Below are positions 60,694 to 64,000 of a DNA stretch of 64,000 bases, piece after piece. This DNA is from Triplophysa rosa (lineage: Eukaryota > Chordata > Actinopteri > Cypriniformes > Nemacheilidae). Under the pieces are notes generated by a model. It was not told the origin of the DNA, did not search any database, and saw only the letters and a program-made list of their open reading frames with translations. The stretch spans positions 6,768,096-6,832,095 of the forward strand of contig NC_079898.1 in the NCBI RefSeq assembly GCF_024868665.1. Direction: 5' to 3'. The number at the start of each line of letters is the position of its first letter. The first letter of the stretch is position 1. Both the position numbers and the translations under genes were made by a program.

Positions 60694-62960
60694 TTAGTAC
60701 CCGCACACCTCCTTCACACGGGGAAGGAGGCCGGCTTCCACGACCTTCGTAAAGACTCGTGGAGACAGGGACAGACAGAAGGGGAGGACCCTGTACTGAT
60801 ATGACCGTCCCTCGAACACGAACCGTCGGAACGGCCGATGTCGAGGGAGGATCGAGACATGAAGTACATGTCCTTCAGGTCGACTGCCATGAACCGATCC
60901 TGACACCTGACGGACGTCAGGATGCGCTTCTGCATGATCAACCTGAAAGGCAGCTAAGTGTAGTTGCCTGTTCAGAACACACAGACCCAAGATAGGACGC
61001 AACCCCCCGCCTTTCTTGGGGACAATGAAGTACATGCTGTAAAACCCGTTGAACATCTCGGCTGGTGAGACGGGCTCGATCACTCCCTTCACCAGAAGGG
61101 TGGCGACCTCGGCCCGAAGTACGGAACATCCTAGCCTCTGACTGAGGTACATTGGATGCTGAACTTGGCGAGCGTGAGGCGACTGGATCGCTTAGCCAAG
61201 ACGGATCGTCTTCCCTAGCCAGTCTGACAGCCTGGGAAGCCGGAGGGGGGAGGAGATCGGCTCTACCGTTTTGTCCTGCCTGGCGACTGCGCAGCTCAAT
61301 GCACTGTCTGACTGAGAGTGCTGAGGCCTGGTGTTTATACTCGACATTGTGCTTTGCCATGACGCAACGTCGAGTTTGCCGTTCACCATCGTGCAGAGGG
61401 TGAGAGCGGCTGTGGTAACCCAGAGAGAGAGGAAATTCTCCTTTTTTGAGAGTAAGTGGGCGCCAGCCCTCCGGAGGGGGCCAGCAGATGGAGAGACGGG
61501 GCAGGATCCGTCCCTATCCGACTTCCCAGCAATGTGGCTGGGGTCGGGCCCAATGGTAGCCTCGATCGCCCTGAGGTGTTCCCATGACGGCCGCTGCGCC
61601 ACGGCTGCTGATGGGGCGATGGTCTCCTCTTCGCTGTCTCCTCCAGGGGGGGCCGCCTGAGTGGAGGCAGGTTGGTCGGCCGCAATGTAAGCTCTCGACA
61701 CCAGAGATGCCGAGACACCACATGCTTTGGACGGGAGTCTAGGTCGAGCCCCCCCAGGTGGCCGCCACCTACGGGCACAAGTGCACCGCGACGGCATACT
61801 CCACCTGGGGGACCCGACGTATCCTCCAGCCGTCTCACCCTCGAGGGAAGAGAGGGTGACAGAACTTTGTTTGACGTGAAACGTGCCGGGAAGGGGCGTT
61901 CCAGGTCTTACAAAGTTCCTCATGCACTTCCGGTAAACACGGCACTGGGGGCGGGCGCTCAAACCCGAGGCGCCATGTAGCCAGCCGCGAGTGCCGGGAG
62001 AGGCAGTGCGGGCAATGCAACCCAACACTCACGGCGGCCCGGGAAAGCATGGCCGACATCTCGACATCCGCTTTTTCCTGGGCTCAACCCCCCGAGGGAG
62101 GGAGCCCGAGGAATCGTCGGAGTCGGATGGCAGTACATCACCCCCCGATGCTGCAAGAGAAATCTCATCATCACGCATCGTGTCCGAATACGTGATTGAG
62201 GAATAAGACGGCGGACCGTCTCCTGGGTAACGGTCAGACGAGCGAGACGAGGTGTGAACGGTCCGTGAGCCGTGGCTGGCGGATTATCGCTCACAGTAAT
62301 CGTCATATCACCCTCGCTGCTTGCCATAGCGGACGGCAGGGCCGTAGTCCTGCCGCCACGGAACGGGGAGCAAACGAGGTGGTGGCTGAGTCCCGTGGGA
62401 ACACAGCCACCTGTGACGCAACGTCTGAATCGTCACCGCCCACAGTGCAGGCAGGACATATCCACAACGTCTGCCCCAGCGTACTGGAAGCAGGCATTGT
62501 GTCCGTCCCCCTCCTCGATGAGTGTGTTGCACCCATGAGAACAGCGGGACAAGCCACGCTGGAGAAATTTGCTCTTTTAGAAAAGGAAATTTGCTCGAAC
62601 ACCTCCGGAACTGCCGAGACGCCCAGGGGAGAGTCACTGCAGGAAGGGACCATCCGCTGTCCACGTCGTAGATTCCAGCAGAAAGAATGATCACCCAGAT
62701 CGTAGAGAAGCTCATCAGATGCGTAGGCTCTGAAGAACAAAAGGTAAATGAATGAGCACGCCGGCTTCCCTCTTATACCCGGACATCCGGGGAGGAGCCC
62801 GGCATGCAAATTTCATTCGCCAATTTTCATTGGCCTTTTCTAAATACTCAGAAGATGATAGGTTCTCAAGACAAACCCCATTCTGTCGGTTCGACACAAC
62901 GTCGAGAGACCGACAGAAAGGGAAGTCCAAACACCTGGGTGCTCCTCTTCCGTGATGTGC
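60694..62960 (-). mobile_element. Degenerate DIRS-like retrotransposon
   Basis: A tyrosine-recombinase-type retrotransposon on the minus strand. At 60694-61152, GFYSMYFIVPKKGGGLRPIL and later SYQYRVLPFCLSLSPRVFTK match the reverse transcriptase of fish DIRS elements. The middle part (RILTSVRCQDRFMAVDLKD) sits in another frame, so at least one frameshift is present. A gag-like region is at 61192-62028 (KACGVSASLVSRAYIAADQ). Near 62878-62925, TCTGTCGGTTCGACACAACG and GACCGACAGAAAGGGAA match the usual DIRS terminal region. The YxDD box, RNase H and recombinase are missing, cut off at 60694. Confidence 0.8.
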
Positions 62961-63334
62961 TCCGGGGAGTGGAAGAAGTGTCGTTCTGTGTAGGATTGTG
63001 CGAGGTCTGTCGGTCGTCAGCAGCTAGTTTCTGGAGAGGACGAAAAACAGTCAATGTTAGTCCTCATGCCTTGGAGACGTTGCCCGTCTGTGTCTTCTTC
63101 CCTCGCTCTCTTTATAGAGCGGGTGATTAGAATTAGGTGCTGATGACCGGCAGGTGCTTGATTTCCTCCGTTTCCCGGGTGACGCTAATTGAGCAACGGG
63201 TGACTCGCCACAAGATTCAAATATTTTCAGCTACTTTTTTGATTGGAGTAGTGTTTTCTGCAAACTGTTTTAAAATGTTTTTGTTTTTTTCAAATTGTGT
63301 TATTCAGGAACTTCTTAATGCTTTGAGGTTTGTC
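62961..63334. other. Flank of the DIRS element, nothing recognised
   Basis: GC-balanced sequence, perhaps still terminal DIRS sequence up to about 63130, then AT-rich. No gene is supported. Confidence 0.35.
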
Positions 63335-63632
63335 TTAGATTTGATCCCCACAATGCCCAGACACCTGTGCTCCGTGTGTTCGATTTGATCCCCACAACAC
63401 CCAGAAACCTGTGCTCAGTGTGTTAGATTTGATCCCCACAACGCCCAGAAACCTGTGCTCGAGGTGTTAGATTTGATCCCCACAACGTCCAGAAACCTGT
63501 GCTTAGTGTGTTAGATTTGATCCCCACAACGCCCAGAAACCTGTGCTCAGTGTGTTAGATTTGATCCCCACAACGCCCAGAAACCTGTGCTCAGTGTGTT
63601 AGATTTGATCCCCACAATGCCCAGAAACCTGC
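63335..63632 (+). repeat. 44-bp minisatellite, about 7 copies
   Basis: The unit begins TTAGATTTGATCCCCACAAC and continues GCCCAGAAACCTGTGCTCAGTGTG with 0-4 changes per copy. Copies start every 44 bp from 63335 to 63599; the last is truncated. It is contiguous with no spacers, so not CRISPR-like. Confidence 0.95.
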
Positions 63633-63820
63633 TGTGTGTATTGCCGGACCTCAGATTTACGCAATACCTGTAATGACCCCACAAGTAGGTACTGTGCCAT
63701 GTTTGAAACGTTTGTATTGAAATATTTGTAATCTTAACTAATATTTGTTATAAAGGAATTTTATTATATGTCAATATGTAATTTTAGTTCTGTAGGACCA
63801 TAGGAAAGGGTGATCCTCAT

Positions 63821-64000
63821 CAGAATCAGAATCATAAAGAGATTTATTGCCAAGTATGTTTGCACATTCAAGGAATTTGTTTTGGTGACAGGACATCCAG
63901 AAAACAGAAACAGCAACATTTAACTGTTCAAGAGGTAGATGGCCTGAGGGAAGAAGCTGTTTTTGTGTCTGGTTGTTTTGGTTCGCAGTGCTCTGTAGCG
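63821..64000. repeat. Non-LTR retrotransposon 3' fragment (runs off the window)
   Basis: CAGAATCAGAATCATAAAGA, then TTTATTGCCAAGTATGTTTG and GGCCTGAGGGAAGAAGCTGT, a common teleost LINE 3' region. The poly(AATC)-like end lies on the left, so the element probably reads on the minus strand. Confidence 0.65.

Noticed and set aside
61152..62690. Long plus-strand frames in the DIRS region
   Set aside because: GC-rich shadows of the minus-strand element; reverse transcriptase motifs are readable only on the minus strand.
63335..63632. Regular 44-bp repeats resembling a CRISPR array
   Set aside because: The units are contiguous with no unique spacers and the genome is eukaryotic; it is a minisatellite.

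Overview
This is vertebrate nuclear DNA, almost certainly from a teleost and probably a cyprinid-like fish. Genes are split by GT-AG introns. The repeats are of fish type: TTAA-flanked palindromic MITEs, hAT MITEs, Tc1/mariner, DIRS, LINE 3' tails and long TG/GA microsatellites. One 100-N gap (60297-60396) and a single N (56217) show that it is a draft assembly.

Layout. 1-16.4 kb is gene-poor, with MITEs and two stretches that could be regulatory. 16.4-21.4 kb holds ppm1g (+), a complete 10-exon protein phosphatase 1G model of 544 aa. 21.9-23.7 kb holds an unrecognised coiled-coil gene (-) made of very small exons, facing away from the next gene. 24.6-30.3 kb is apmap (+), a complete 9-exon model of 415 aa. 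32.1-33.8 kb is a 4-exon type-2 cystatin (-) of 146 aa, tail to tail with apmap. As I recall the human map, APMAP and CST7 are neighbours on chromosome 20, so this looks like cst7 (cystatin F). Each of these three models was assembled exon by exon with matching phases; the coiled-coil gene lacks a settled 5' end.

34-64 kb is a transposon graveyard. It holds a near-palindromic foldback element (39.15-40.12 kb), a hAT-like element (40.4-41.5 kb) and clusters of tRNA-like SINE units (41.5-45.4, 55.4-56.2, 58.9-59.4 kb). Inserted into that cluster is an endogenous retrovirus on the minus strand (45369-55418). It has two LTRs, a 4-bp target duplication, an 18-nt primer binding site matching the tRNA-Lys3 type, a leader splice donor and a polypurine tract. 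No gag or pol is visible. Instead it carries two env-like genes (one broken, one an intact 570-codon frame), two accessory ORFs between them that look related to each other, and an acidic ORF overlapping the first env. This is the most unusual object in the window.

The last part has a frameshifted THAP-domain fragment, a TIR element with four copies of an 11-bp motif, a Tc1 transposase C-terminal half cut by the gap, a degenerate DIRS retrotransposon and a 44-bp minisatellite.

The host genes are not an operon: a nuclear phosphatase, an unknown protein, a membrane propeller enzyme and a protease inhibitor that are simply linked. All family assignments come from reading motifs by eye; no database search was run.
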